Shown here piece by piece: positions 33,174 to 42,847 of a DNA stretch of 64,000 bases. The position numbers were made by a program, and so were the translations under genes. Each line of letters starts with the position of its first letter. Positions within the stretch are counted from its first letter, which is position 1. Location: positions 62,001-126,000 of the forward strand of contig NZ_JBJHZY010000002.1 in the NCBI RefSeq assembly GCF_045310525.1, read 5' to 3'. A model generated the notes under the pieces. It ran no database searches. It saw only the letters and a program-made list of their open reading frames with translations, and had not been told where the DNA came from. Source of the DNA: Clostridium_AT radicumherbarum. GTDB taxonomy: Bacteria; Bacillota; Clostridia; Clostridiales; Clostridiaceae.

Positions 33174-35021
33174 ATGAATAATAAGTCCAGGACTTTAAAA
33201 AATAAATTCCTTCCTATTAGCAAAAAGGATTTAATAGATAATGGTATTAAGGAACTTGATTTTGTCTTTATTACAGGTGATGCTTATGTAGACCATCCCT
33301 CCTTTGGTACTGCGGTTATAGCACGAATTTTAGAAAATGAAGGTTTTACTGTAGGAATAATTGCTCAGCCAAATTGGAACAATTCTGATGACTTTAAGCG
33401 TCTTGGTAAACCAAAGCTGGGTTTCTTAATCAATTCCGGAAATATTGATTCCATGGTTAATCATTATACTGCTGCTAAAAAAAGAAGAAGCGATGATTTA
33501 TACTCCCCAGGTGGTAAAAGCGGCTATAGACCAGATAGGGCAGTTATTGTCTATGCAAATAGAGCAAAGGAAGCTTACAAAGATGTACCTATAATCCTAG
33601 GTGGAATTGAAGCAAGTCTCAGAAGATTTGCGCATTATGATTATTGGGAGGATAAAGTAAGAAGAAGCATACTCATTGATTCCAAAGCAGATATTTTAGT
33701 TTTTGGCATGGGAGAAAAGCCAATAATAGAAATCGCAAATATGCTTAAGTACGGAATGCCGATAGAAAAGCTTACAAATGTAAAAGGAACAGTTTTTATA
33801 TCTAAAACTACAGAAGGTTTAGATAAGTTTATAGAATTGCCTTCTTTTGAAGCTGTAGCCACTGATAAAAAAGCTTATGCTGAAAGTTTTAAATTAGAAT
33901 CCTACGAACAAGATGGTATAAGAGGAAAAGCCCTTGTTCAAAAGCATTGTGACCGATTTGTAATTCAAAATCCTCCATCCCTCCCCCTAACTCAGGAAGA
34001 AATGGATGAGGTTTATAATCTGCCTTATGCTAGAACCTATCATCCTGTGTATGAAGCTCAAGGAGGAATACCAGCCATAAATGAAGTTAAATTTTCCATA
34101 GTTAGCCACAGAGGCTGCTTTGGAAGCTGTTCCTTCTGTGCACTTACCTTACATCAAGGGAGAACAATACAAAATAGAAGCCAGGGCTCCATTATAAAGG
34201 AAGCTGAAGAAATAATTAAAGATAAGGACTTTAAAGGTTATATTCATGATGTAGGTGGTCCTACAGCAAACTTTAGGCATAAATCCTGCAAACTTCAAGA
34301 AACTCATGGTGTTTGTAAAAATAAACAATGTCTGCATCCAGGTCCTTGTAAAAATTTAATTGTAAGTCATGATGAATACTTAAGTTTACTTAGAAAGTTA
34401 AGAAAGCTTCCAGGGGTTAAAAAGGTATTCATTAGATCTGGAATACGATATGACTATCTAATATATGATAAAAAAGATGAATTCTTTAAAGAGTTGTGTG
34501 AGCATCATATAAGCGGCCAATTAAAGGTAGCGCCAGAGCATATAAGTGAAAGAGTTCTCGCCCAAATGGGAAAACCAACTAGAGAAGTTTATGATCGTTT
34601 TGTAAACAAGTATAATATGATAAATAAAAAATTAGGCAAAAAACAATTTTTAGTTCCATATTTAATGTCAAGTCATCCTGGAAGTGAATTGAAGGATGCC
34701 ATCGAACTTGCACTTTACATTAAGGAAATGGGCTATACTCCTGAACAGGTACAAGACTTTTATCCAACGCCAGGAAGTCTTTCCACCACAATTTATTATA
34801 CAGGTATTAATCCATTTACAAATGAAAAAGTTTATGTACCAAAGGAGCAGAAAGAAAAAAATATGCAAAGAGCGCTGCTTCAATATAGACTCCCGCATAA
34901 CTATAAAATAGTTAAGGAAGCTTTAATTAAAGCCAATAGAGAAGACTTAATAGGATATGATAAGAAATGCCTAATTCCACCGGTTCAGCCAAAAGTAAAA
35001 AATGGTTTTAAAAGACATTAA
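33174..35021 (+). CDS. YgiQ family radical SAM protein
   Basis: Uncharacterised radical SAM enzyme, 615 aa. An N-terminal B12-binding-like region (FVFITGDAYVDHPSFGTAVIARILE) is followed by the cluster motif CFGSCSFC in HRGCFGSCSFCAL (near 316-328). A second cysteine group is CKNKQCLHPGPCKN. GIEASLRRFAHYDYW and the length fit the YgiQ family well. Substrate unknown. The ATG at 33174 has GAGAGG upstream and the gene ends at a clear terminator, so it is monocistronic. Confidence 0.92.
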   Translation: MNNKSRTLKNKFLPISKKDLIDNGIKELDFVFITGDAYVDHPSFGTAVIARILENEGFTVGIIAQPNWNNSDDFKRLGKPKLGFLINSGNIDSMVNHYTAAKKRRSDDLYSPGGKSGYRPDRAVIVYANRAKEAYKDVPIILGGIEASLRRFAHYDYWEDKVRRSILIDSKADILVFGMGEKPIIEIANMLKYGMPIEKLTNVKGTVFISKTTEGLDKFIELPSFEAVATDKKAYAESFKLESYEQDGIRGKALVQKHCDRFVIQNPPSLPLTQEEMDEVYNLPYARTYHPVYEAQGGIPAINEVKFSIVSHRGCFGSCSFCALTLHQGRTIQNRSQGSIIKEAEEIIKDKDFKGYIHDVGGPTANFRHKSCKLQETHGVCKNKQCLHPGPCKNLIVSHDEYLSLLRKLRKLPGVKKVFIRSGIRYDYLIYDKKDEFFKELCEHHISGQLKVAPEHISERVLAQMGKPTREVYDRFVNKYNMINKKLGKKQFLVPYLMSSHPGSELKDAIELALYIKEMGYTPEQVQDFYPTPGSLSTTIYYTGINPFTNEKVYVPKEQKEKNMQRALLQYRLPHNYKIVKEALIKANREDLIGYDKKCLIPPVQPKVKNGFKRH

Positions 35022-35088
35022 CCATTTAAAATGGCAAAGATCACTAATAACACTTAATTTTCAATGTGATTTATGTAAATGACCACAT

Positions 35089-35129
35089 AAGGTATGCTAA
35101 TGATATTGTTTATTTAGCATACCTTTTTT
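35089..35129 (+). terminator. Terminator of YgiQ gene
   Basis: Perfect 12-bp stem AAGGTATGCTAA (35089-35100) with 35114-35125, followed by TTTTTT. Confidence 0.9.
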
Positions 35130-35232
35130 AATTGTTAAATATTAATATATTATATGCTATACTAAATTTAAAGAAACGAGAAAGTTTATTACCCTTGTTC
35201 TTCTAATGATTGAAATGAGGTGAAAGTAAGGT

Positions 35233-37131
35233 ATGGAACATGATGGATATGATCACTTTAATGATGCCAGAAAGCAAGCTGTAAAAGAATATAATAGGAA
35301 TTCCTCAAAAGGACAATCAGGTTATCTTCCTTCTTTAGAGGATATTATAAATAAAGCAGATGTAGTTTCTCAGGTGAATATAGGGCTTATAGAGATTCCA
35401 TTAAAAAAAGTTGTTGGCACATATACTCATATTAGAAGTCTATCCTTTTCTAAAAACTTCATGCCTCTATTAGATACAGAATTTAAGGAAAAGTGGTCCT
35501 CCCTTTGCTTAGCTCATTTAAACGAGGGCATTAGAGACCCGATTAAAGTCTATGAATATATGAACTGGTACTATGTAATTGAAGGAAATAAACGGGTTAG
35601 CGTATTAAAATACTTTAATGCCTACTCCATTTCTGCAAAAGTTACACGATTAATTCCGAAATATGATATTAATAATATAGAAAGCAGACTTTATTTCGAA
35701 TTTCTTAATTTCAATAAAATTACTGGGATTTATTCTATTTGGTTTACTAAGGAAGGAAGCTATAATAAATTATTAGAAGCCCTTGAAAATTTTTCTCCGG
35801 ATAACTCTTATTTTGAAAATAAGTATAAATATTTTGAAGTTTATATTTATAATACTTTTAGAAGAATATTTTTAGAGGCCGGTGGTGATAAACTTTCCAT
35901 TTCAACAGGGGATGCTTTACTTGAATATTTAAAAATATACGGAATTCATAGAACCTTAAACGAAGTAAGACTTATGCAGAGAATGAAGGAATTTATAAAA
36001 GAACTAGAGGCAATATCAAATAATGAAAAACTAGATTTATCCACTGCTCCTATAGAAATAAGCCAAAAGAATGTCATAAATACTATAACCTCATTTGTAA
36101 TACCAAAGAAAAAATTAAAAATAGCTTTTGCTTATGCCAGAACTATAGACGGCTCTGGGTGGACTTATGCTCATGAACTTGGTAGAATGCATATAGAAGA
36201 AGTACTTGGAGATAAAATTTCTACCACCTATGTAGAAAATGTTCCAGAAAATAATGATGCTTATAAGGAATTTAAGAGCTTAGCAGAAGATGGATATGAC
36301 ATAATTTTTACTACAAGCCCTGTTTATTTAAATTCAGCTTTAAAATGTGCCCTTGAGTTCCCTATGATAAAATTTTTTAACTGCTCTGAGGCTCAGCCAT
36401 ATACCCATGTAAGCAATTACTTTGGAAGAACCTATGAACCTAGGTTTTTAACTGGTATTATTGCTGGCTCCATGACTAAGAATAATATAATTGGATATAC
36501 AGCAACTAGCCCCACACCCGAAGTTATAAGTTCAATTAACGCCTTTGCACTAGGTGCAAAAATGGTTAATCCATATGCAATTGTTAAAGTTGCTTGGACA
36601 AATGAATGGAACAGCAGAATAAAGTTTACAGATGCAGGAAGCAAACTTATTACATCAGGCGCTGATATAATATGTAATAGAACTATTGAAGTTCCACACC
36701 CTGTTTCTAAGGATTTTGGTGTATATTCCATGCTCTGTACAATAGATAAAGACAAAGGTATGCCAGATAAATACTTAGCAACGCCTATCTGGAATTGGGG
36801 AAAATTCTACGAAAGGATAATAAGTAGTATATTGAGTAATACATTTATTTCTAAGGTTGATGTATTTAATTCCAGTAATAAGCAGTTAAACCTTTGGTGG
36901 GGCATCGATACAGGTGTTGTGGACATTTTTTATTCCAAAGAGTTAGTGCCAGTGGAAACCCAAAAGCTTGTAAATCTTTTAAAGAAGTTGATAATTTCTA
37001 AGGAATATCATCCTTTTACAGGACCTATTTATGATAAAGAAAGAAACCCCAAAATTAAAAGTGGTGAAACCGCTTCCTATGAAGATATTTTATCCATGGA
37101 TTGGTATGTAGACAATGTAGATACGCTGTAA
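35233..37131 (+). CDS. Cytoplasmic BMP-family ligand-binding protein with N-terminal ParB/Srx-like domain
   Basis: Protein of 632 aa with no signal peptide, lipobox or membrane segment. Residues about 95-130 (GIRDPIKVYEYMNWYYVIEGNKRVSVLKYF) resemble a ParB/sulfiredoxin-like fold, with EGNKR in the place of the usual GxxR. A helical middle follows. Residues about 295-570 match the BMP (Med/PnrA) nucleoside-binding family (KIAFAYARTIDGSGWTYAHELGRMH, then NYFGRTYEPRFLTGIIAG and NAFALGAKMVNP). A cytosolic BMP domain suggests a nucleoside sensor rather than a transport component. No permease lies nearby. The ATG at 35233 follows GAGGTGAAAGTAAGG. Monocistronic. Confidence 0.75.
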   Translation: MEHDGYDHFNDARKQAVKEYNRNSSKGQSGYLPSLEDIINKADVVSQVNIGLIEIPLKKVVGTYTHIRSLSFSKNFMPLLDTEFKEKWSSLCLAHLNEGIRDPIKVYEYMNWYYVIEGNKRVSVLKYFNAYSISAKVTRLIPKYDINNIESRLYFEFLNFNKITGIYSIWFTKEGSYNKLLEALENFSPDNSYFENKYKYFEVYIYNTFRRIFLEAGGDKLSISTGDALLEYLKIYGIHRTLNEVRLMQRMKEFIKELEAISNNEKLDLSTAPIEISQKNVINTITSFVIPKKKLKIAFAYARTIDGSGWTYAHELGRMHIEEVLGDKISTTYVENVPENNDAYKEFKSLAEDGYDIIFTTSPVYLNSALKCALEFPMIKFFNCSEAQPYTHVSNYFGRTYEPRFLTGIIAGSMTKNNIIGYTATSPTPEVISSINAFALGAKMVNPYAIVKVAWTNEWNSRIKFTDAGSKLITSGADIICNRTIEVPHPVSKDFGVYSMLCTIDKDKGMPDKYLATPIWNWGKFYERIISSILSNTFISKVDVFNSSNKQLNLWWGIDTGVVDIFYSKELVPVETQKLVNLLKKLIISKEYHPFTGPIYDKERNPKIKSGETASYEDILSMDWYVDNVDTL

Positions 37132-37137
37132 TTATAT

Positions 37138-37172
37138 TAGCCCCTGTCAAGTAGATGACAAGGGCTATTATT
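37138..37172 (+). terminator. Bidirectional terminator
   Basis: Stem TAGCCCCTGTCA (37138-37149) with TGACAAGGGCTA (37156-37167), one mismatch, T-rich tail; between convergent genes. Confidence 0.8.
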
Positions 37173-37190
37173 TCCTATAGCGGATTATTT

Positions 37191-37778
37191 TTATAGCTCT
37201 ACTATATTGTATTCATATGCATTGATTATTTTTGTATTCTTATATTTATTAAATCTAGGCTTTCTACCATAGTTTAAATGAACATGTCCATGAAAGAAAA
37301 AGGAAGGAGAATACTTATCCATTAAATTAATAAAGCTCTTAAACCCCCTATGACAGGAATCATTTTCATCTCCAATTCCAAAGGCCGGCGCATGGGTTAC
37401 TAGAATATCAAAGCCTTTATTTAAAAACAATTTAGGCTGCAGCTTTAAAATACGTCTTCCCATTTCCTTTTCAGTATACTGGCAGGAAGCATTACTGTAT
37501 TTGTGACTTCCTCCTAGCCCAAGAATCCTTAAATTTTTAAATTTTACTAAGTTTCCATCTATGTTATCACAGCCCTCAGGAGGTTCATTAATATATCTAA
37601 CATCATGATTACCTGGCACATAAAAAAGCGGTGCTTTAATCATAGTTACCAAAAAAGAGAGATACTTTGCATCTAAGTCTCCACAGGAAATTATTAAATC
37701 AATGTCTCTAAACTTTTCTGGTTGAAAAAAGTCCCATATAAAAGGGCTTTCTTCATCTGAAACTAGTAATATCTTCAC
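37191..37778 (-). CDS. Metallophosphoesterase
   Basis: Calcineurin-like phosphoesterase of 195 aa, substrate unknown. Metal-binding blocks appear in order: an atypical first block (LLVSDEE, without the usual DxH), then SCGDLD, PGNHD (near 57-61), LVTHAPA and FFHGHVHLNYG. The DxH of block I reads DEE, so metal site 1 may be altered. The start is GTG 37778, preceded by AAGGCGG. Followed upstream by a membrane protein gene on the same strand (27-base gap). Confidence 0.85.
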   Translation of the reverse strand: MKILLVSDEESPFIWDFFQPEKFRDIDLIISCGDLDAKYLSFLVTMIKAPLFYVPGNHDVRYINEPPEGCDNIDGNLVKFKNLRILGLGGSHKYSNASCQYTEKEMGRRILKLQPKLFLNKGFDILVTHAPAFGIGDENDSCHRGFKSFINLMDKYSPSFFFHGHVHLNYGRKPRFNKYKNTKIINAYEYNIVEL

Positions 37779-37805
37779 AATTAAATCCGCCTTTTCATAA
37801 GTAAT

Positions 37806-38456
37806 TTATGATTTCTTTAACCTATTTAAAGAAAAGTTCACAGTAATTAACCAAAAAATATCTCCTAATGAAATGAAAGGGAATATGCTAAATCCAACGC
37901 TTTTAACTACAATTTCTAGCATCAGTATAAGGCTTGAAGCTAACGCTAGCCTCATTCCAAATTTATTTGTCACACTAGAGCTTAATAAAATTATAGCAGT
38001 AAAAAAGAATAAAGTATTTAATATTAAATACATTGCATCCAATATATTATTACTCTCGAAATACATTCTGTAGCCAAGATTCTTGTAGATATCTATATTT
38101 GTTTTCATAGTAAAAACAATAAACATATATACTACTAATAATACAATACTCACAATAATAATATATGTCAATTTAAGCTTATCTTTTCTAGCTAAAATAT
38201 ATATTGAGATCATGGCTAATATGGGTATGCATAATGAATTTAAAAAAACTCCAGGCTTTAATAGATATAAATATTTAATATTACTGGACATAAAAAAAAT
38301 AAAAATAATTATGTATCTTACAGCTAATAATAATAATGCAAAAACGCTTATAAATTTTATTTTTGCTGGAGCAAAATTTATGCTTAAGTTAATGCCCATA
38401 AATAAAAGCACAAAAATAAGTAATAACAAAATGAGATAAATGTAATACATACTCAT
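37806..38456 (-). CDS. Integral membrane protein of unknown function
   Basis: 216 aa with about seven hydrophobic segments spread through the chain and almost no soluble loops except near residues 125-140. Not recognised. GGTGGAG precedes the ATG at 38456. It adjoins a phosphoesterase downstream and a lipid kinase upstream on the same strand, which gives no firm clue. The layout recalls 7TM sensor or lipid-binding proteins, but no motif supports that. Confidence 0.7.
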   Translation of the reverse strand: MSMYYIYLILLLLIFVLLFMGINLSINFAPAKIKFISVFALLLLAVRYIIIFIFFMSSNIKYLYLLKPGVFLNSLCIPILAMISIYILARKDKLKLTYIIIVSIVLLVVYMFIVFTMKTNIDIYKNLGYRMYFESNNILDAMYLILNTLFFFTAIILLSSSVTNKFGMRLALASSLILMLEIVVKSVGFSIFPFISLGDIFWLITVNFSLNRLKKS

Positions 38457-38522
38457 AAAACTCCACCTTTTTATACAGTTATTACTTATATTTATTAACT
38501 TATAATGATTTTTATTCTATTT

Positions 38523-39419
38523 TTAATTACAATCGGTGTTCTTAAAGCCTAATACTTTTATTCCTCCTTTGATGCACTCAATAGTAAGTGGAAAATCTGG
38601 TCCTCTTTCACCATCAATATCTGTAACTATATCTTCATGGCATTCAATTTGAAGTTTCTTAGTTTTAAAGTAAATTAAATTATTAGGGTCATCAAGGTGT
38701 TCTCCTCTAAGCATTTTAATAAATAGCGCTATCATATCTTTAATCATGTTTGGTTTAATAATTATAACATCCAAGTATCCATCATCAACTTCAGCCTTAT
38801 AGGCGAACTTAAGATTTCCTGCCGTCTGACCATTAAAAATAAGCATTAAATACATGTCTCCATCATATTTAACTTCTTTTGACTTGACTCTTATTTTCAG
38901 CTTTTTAAAATTGGGAAGCTGTTCTAAACTTTTTACATAATAAGCAAGCTTACCCAAAGTATTTTTTAGATTTACACTGGTTTTTTGTGAAATATCTGTA
39001 AAAAGTCCAGTGCTTGCAACATTTACAAAATATTTATCATTCACTCTACCAATATCTATTTTCCTGGCAGTACTGTTTAAAATCTGTTCACATGCTTTAT
39101 CTACTTCTTGAGGTATACACAAAAACTTGGCAAAGTCATTTGCTGTTCCTACAGGAAGTATTCCTATTGGTAAATTAATATTTAAGTGCTTCATTTCATT
39201 AACAACACTGTCAACAGTTCCGTCTCCACCTGCTATTAAAATATATTTATAGTCTTCTTCAATATCTTCAAAAGCCTCTGATAATTCACAGTCAAAGCTT
39301 AATCTAAATGGGATAACCGTATAATTATATTTTTGATGAATATCAATTACCTTATCTAGGTCAGAAATAATAGTGTTTTCACCTGATAAGGGATTATAAA
39401 TAAATTTAACTTTTTTCAT
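38523..39419 (-). CDS. Diacylglycerol kinase / YegS-like lipid kinase
   Basis: Cytoplasmic lipid kinase of the DAGK catalytic family, 298 aa. The phosphate-binding motif GGDGTVDSVVNEM lies near residues 64-76, with PIGILPVGTANDFAKFL near 84-100. The C-terminal part has DGYLDVIIIKP and DIDGERGPDFP, as in DgkB-type enzymes. It likely phosphorylates diacylglycerol for phospholipid recycling; a different lipid is possible. The ATG at 39419 has GAAGGTG upstream. Confidence 0.92.
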   Translation of the reverse strand: MKKVKFIYNPLSGENTIISDLDKVIDIHQKYNYTVIPFRLSFDCELSEAFEDIEEDYKYILIAGGDGTVDSVVNEMKHLNINLPIGILPVGTANDFAKFLCIPQEVDKACEQILNSTARKIDIGRVNDKYFVNVASTGLFTDISQKTSVNLKNTLGKLAYYVKSLEQLPNFKKLKIRVKSKEVKYDGDMYLMLIFNGQTAGNLKFAYKAEVDDGYLDVIIIKPNMIKDMIALFIKMLRGEHLDDPNNLIYFKTKKLQIECHEDIVTDIDGERGPDFPLTIECIKGGIKVLGFKNTDCN

Positions 39420-39470
39420 ACCATTTTCACCTTCTGTAGATAGTATCTTAACATTTTATATTATATTATT

Positions 39471-39513
39471 TAAAAATAAAATCCACAAGACGCAATAAAG
39501 ATATCTTGTGGAT
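39471..39513 (-). terminator. Terminator of CBS-domain gene
   Basis: Perfect 10-bp stem ATCCACAAGA (39481-39490) with 39504-39513, followed on the minus strand by TTTATTTTTA. Confidence 0.85.
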
Positions 39514-39526
39514 TCTTTCAATAAGT

Positions 39527-39955
39527 TTACATTAAAGGAGAACTTGGCTCAGAAATATTACTTAATGCTTCTCCAGCATTATCCTTTAAATTATTTTCTA
39601 CCGCTAAATCACCTAGAGAAATAATGCCTACTATGTTCTTATTTTCAACAACTGGTAGTCTTCTTATTTGCCTCTCACTCATAATTCTAGCTGCATCATG
39701 AATATCCATATCCTGATTTGCTATTACCGGATTCGAGGTCATAATGTCTCTTACCTTCTGGTTTTTGAAATTCTCCCCTTCAGCTACAGACCTTACAGCA
39801 ATATCTCTATCAGTTATAATGCCAATAATCTCTTCTCCACTGCATACAGGAACTGAACCTATATTGTATTCTTTCATTAGATGAGCTGCTCGCTCAACAG
39901 TGTCTTCAGCATTTAAAGTAGCAACATTCTTAGTCATAATATCTTTAAGCTTCAT
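39527..39955 (-). CDS. Stand-alone CBS-domain pair protein
   Basis: 142-aa protein made of two CBS motifs: residues about 7-60 (IMTKNVATLNAEDTVERAAHLM...GIITDRDIAVR) and about 72-125 (IMTSNPVIANQDMDIHDAARIM...GIISLGDLAV). Such proteins bind adenine nucleotides or SAM and regulate partners. No partner domain is fused. Monocistronic, with AAGGAGG upstream of ATG 39955. The regulated target is unknown. Confidence 0.92.
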   Translation of the reverse strand: MKLKDIMTKNVATLNAEDTVERAAHLMKEYNIGSVPVCSGEEIIGIITDRDIAVRSVAEGENFKNQKVRDIMTSNPVIANQDMDIHDAARIMSERQIRRLPVVENKNIVGIISLGDLAVENNLKDNAGEALSNISEPSSPLM

Positions 39956-40073
39956 ATAGTTTCCCTCCTTAAAGTCTAAGCTTTTTTTCTATACTTATTT
40001 TTAGCACTGCGTGGAGATTTTATTATATGAATATTTTTCACTTAAAGTTTATATTATACACTATAAGAATTTT

Positions 40074-40760
40074 TTATTTATTAACTTTAACATTTGTTTT
40101 ATAAAGGTAAGAGCCTAAAATAGCAAATACTATGATTATAAGTATTGGTACAATAATTTTATGTATTGAAGGATGCAGCATATTATGTCCAACAAAGGAA
40201 TAGGCAAGCATTTCAGGTGAACTTCCTATAATTGTGGCAGTAATGAAAGCAAAATAGCTTATTTTAGTTAAGCCAGCTGCATAGCTTAATGGATCATAGG
40301 GAAAAAGAGTAGATAATCTCATTAAAAGCATTATTTTAAAACCATGCTGTTCAATATTATCATCTAGTTTCAGTAATTTTCCTCTAGTTATTTTGTTAGC
40401 AAAAGTTTTGCCAAGGCATTTAGAAAGAAAAAATGCTGTAGTTGCAGAAGTAAATAGTCCTATAATCGTTAGAAAAAAACCTGAAATTGGTCCAAATATA
40501 TTACCGGCAATAGCAGTAAAAATCATTGTTGGGAAAAATATTAAAATTGGTTTAATTGTAAATAGAAATATAAAAACAAATGCAGCATATGGTCCAAAGC
40601 TAATAATATAACTTCTTAAGTCTTTTAGTCTAATATGCGTAATCCTTTTTTGATATCTAAATAATAAATAAATAAAAATAATAGAAATACATAAAATAAT
40701 TATTATCTTAATAGTATTGGTCATTGTATTCTTCATAGTGTTCATAGTAGAATCCTTCAT
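40074..40760 (-). CDS. TVP38/TMEM64 (DedA-related) membrane protein
   Basis: Integral membrane protein of 228 aa with five or six hydrophobic segments. The family pattern is clear: PILIFFPTMIFTAIAGNIFGPISGFFLTIIG, then MLLMRLSTLFPYDPLSYAAGLTKISYFAFITATIIG. Relatives act in lipid scrambling or membrane homeostasis. The N-terminus is Met/Asn/Thr-rich before the first helix; the ATG at 40760 has GGGGG upstream. Divergent from pssA across a 245-bp gap. Confidence 0.9.
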   Translation of the reverse strand: MKDSTMNTMKNTMTNTIKIIIILCISIIFIYLLFRYQKRITHIRLKDLRSYIISFGPYAAFVFIFLFTIKPILIFFPTMIFTAIAGNIFGPISGFFLTIIGLFTSATTAFFLSKCLGKTFANKITRGKLLKLDDNIEQHGFKIMLLMRLSTLFPYDPLSYAAGLTKISYFAFITATIIGSSPEMLAYSFVGHNMLHPSIHKIIVPILIIIVFAILGSYLYKTNVKVNK

Positions 40761-41005
40761 TAATTTGCCCCCGCTTATGATATATATAATATAATAACAT
40801 CTATATGAATTTTGTTCTACAAAAATAATCTTTAATAAATTAAAATATAAAAGTTAATATACTATTAAAAAATTATTAAATATATGTTATAATATGCTGT
40901 ATTGGTTTTTTATAAAAATTATTTACTAAAGCATTTATTATCTTTATGAATTTTATATTGTGTACTTGCTATTTTTTATTTATTGAATCTTAAGGAGTGA
41001 TTTAT

Positions 41006-41521
41006 ATGGCTAAAAGAAATGCGGTCCCTAATATTTTTACTTTCTCAAACTTAGGTTGTGGTGTTTTATCTTTGCTAATGACCTTTAGCCAAAACTATAG
41101 ATGGGCATGTTTTTTTATAATTATTGCTGGAATCATAGATCGTTATGACGGTAGGATTGCTAGATTTTTAAATGTTTCAAGTGACATTGGTAAGGAGTTA
41201 GATTCACTTGCAGACTTAGTATCCTTTGGAGTAGCTCCTTCAATTTTAATTTTTGATCTTTATAAATTTCATAATTTAGGACTTTTAGGTTATATCTTGG
41301 TTTTATTATTTCCTATTTCAGGTGCTTATAGACTTGCTAGATATAATTCTTCCACCTTCAATAATGTATTTATGGGTGTGCCTATAACTATTGCTGGTAC
41401 TTTCCTTGCACTATATGCTCTTATAACTATAAACACCAATAGTAATCCTTCTTTGTCTATAATATTAGTAATAATACTTTCATATTTAATGATTAGTAAA
41501 TTCAAAATCAAAAAGGTGTGA
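41006..41521 (+). CDS. pssA: CDP-diacylglycerol-serine O-phosphatidyltransferase
   Basis: Membrane enzyme making phosphatidylserine. The start ATG 41006 is eight bases past AAGGAG, giving 171 aa. The CDP-alcohol phosphotransferase motif reads DRYDGRIARFLNVSSDIGKELDSLAD, with the pattern DxxDGxxAR...G...D...D intact. Five or so further helices follow. PNIFTFSNLGCG at the N-terminus is typical of the PssA subfamily. No psd gene is visible in the window. Confidence 0.94.
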   Translation: MAKRNAVPNIFTFSNLGCGVLSLLMTFSQNYRWACFFIIIAGIIDRYDGRIARFLNVSSDIGKELDSLADLVSFGVAPSILIFDLYKFHNLGLLGYILVLLFPISGAYRLARYNSSTFNNVFMGVPITIAGTFLALYALITINTNSNPSLSIILVIILSYLMISKFKIKKV

Positions 41522-41546
41522 TTTTTATAATCACACCTTAATTTTT
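41513..41546 (+). terminator. Bidirectional terminator after pssA
   Basis: Perfect 10-bp stem AAGGTGTGAT (41513-41522) with 41530-41539 overlapping the pssA stop, followed by AATTTTTT. Confidence 0.9.
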
Positions 41547-41890
41547 TAATCTTTTTTAGGAAAATTTTCAAATTTTAAATCGTCATCTATTTCCGTTTCT
41601 ATATTTTCTGATGTCATTTTACATTTAATTATTTCTGATTTTAAGCTGCAGTAATCCAAATAACTAAAAGAAAGCTTATCTAGTGTTTCAATTACATTAT
41701 CTATAATTTCCCCTAATTCATCAGCACGCCTAAGTGCATCTTTAACCTCACTTTTTTTTGCAAGGGCAATTTTATTAAACTCCTCGGCACCGCCTATTAG
41801 AAGTCTATAGGAACTAACAAGCTTACCAAGGAAATCAGCCATATTATTTAAATCGGTATAATAGCTTTCTATAAGCTTTCTTCTTCCCAA
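41546..41890 (-). CDS. Small hypothetical helical protein
   Basis: 114 aa, TTG start at 41890 preceded by AAAGGTGA. Predicted almost wholly helical with heptad-like stretches (FNKIALAKKSEVKDALRRADELGEIIDNVIETLDKL) and an acidic C-terminus. No signal peptide. Not recognised, and its neighbours are convergent or unrelated. Confidence 0.65.
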   Translation of the reverse strand: MGRRKLIESYYTDLNNMADFLGKLVSSYRLLIGGAEEFNKIALAKKSEVKDALRRADELGEIIDNVIETLDKLSFSYLDYCSLKSEIIKCKMTSENIETEIDDDLKFENFPKKD

Positions 41891-41954
41891 TAAATCACCT
41901 TTATTAATTAGTGCTCATATATTTATATTTAGAATCAAGAGTTTTTATTACAAG

Positions 41955-42830
41955 TTATTCACCGAGTATTTTCTTCCTAAGTGCAATTCCCGTAGGAGTA
42001 TCAGCAAGCCCGCCCAATGCTGTTTCTCTTAGTTCACAAGGCAGCTGTTTTCCTGTTTTATACATAGCAAGCACTACATCATCAAAGGGAATAATACTTT
42101 TCACTCCACTCATTACCATATCTGCTACTGTTAATGCACTTGCAGCTCCAGAGGCATTTCTTTTAGCACAAGGTGCTTCCACAAGCCCTGCTATTGGATC
42201 ACAGACTAAGCCCAATATATTTTTAATCACAATTGCTCCAGCATTAAGAGCCATTTCCGGAGTTCCTCCCATCATTTCTACAACAGCTGCAGATGCCATT
42301 GCAGCAGCTGAACCGCATTCGGCTTGACAACCACCTTCAGCGCCTGATATAGTTGCATTTTTTGCTATGAGGATACCAACACCTGCAGCAGTGAAGAGTG
42401 CTTTTACTAAGTCATCTTCTGTTTTATTAAGTTTCTCTCCTGCTGTTATTAAAGCAGCTGGTAGTATACCGCAGGAGCCTGCTGTGGGAGTGGCAACTAT
42501 TTTTCCCATTGCGGCATTAACTTCAGAGCAGGAAATTGCTCTAGCCATAGCCTTTACCATGAATTCTCCTGTTAAAGTATTTCCTTTATCAATATATTTT
42601 TGAAGTTTATATGCATCTCCGCCTATAAGTCCACTAACTGAGGTTATCTTATTTCTTAAACCATATTCAGCAGCCTCTTTCATAATACTGAGATTTTTTT
42701 TCATTTTGTTTAATAATGTTTCTCTATTAAGGCCGCTTTCTTTTTCTTCAATAGAAAGTGTATATTCCCATATTGAAAGTTTTTCTTGACTGCATATTTC
42801 TACTAATTCTGTACCATGATTTACGAACAT
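41955..42830 (-). CDS. sdaAA: L-serine dehydratase, iron-sulfur type, alpha subunit
   Basis: Catalytic subunit that deaminates serine to pyruvate using a [4Fe-4S] cluster. The 291 aa contain the GSCGILPAAL region (near 137-146), cysteines in EGGCQAECGSAAAM, and CDPIAGLVEAPCAKRN, which carry the cluster ligands. It is coupled to the beta-subunit gene 17 bases upstream. The ATG at 42830 has AAGGAG upstream. This subunit and the beta subunit together equal one SdaA protein of gammaproteobacteria. Confidence 0.96.
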   Translation of the reverse strand: MFVNHGTELVEICSQEKLSIWEYTLSIEEKESGLNRETLLNKMKKNLSIMKEAAEYGLRNKITSVSGLIGGDAYKLQKYIDKGNTLTGEFMVKAMARAISCSEVNAAMGKIVATPTAGSCGILPAALITAGEKLNKTEDDLVKALFTAAGVGILIAKNATISGAEGGCQAECGSAAAMASAAVVEMMGGTPEMALNAGAIVIKNILGLVCDPIAGLVEAPCAKRNASGAASALTVADMVMSGVKSIIPFDDVVLAMYKTGKQLPCELRETALGGLADTPTGIALRKKILGE

Positions 42831-42847
42831 AATTTTCTCCTTCTTTT

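Noticed and set aside
41911..42603. Plus-strand open frames across the serine dehydratase gene
   Set aside because: Antisense to a highly conserved gene; composition mirrors its codons, with no start signals.
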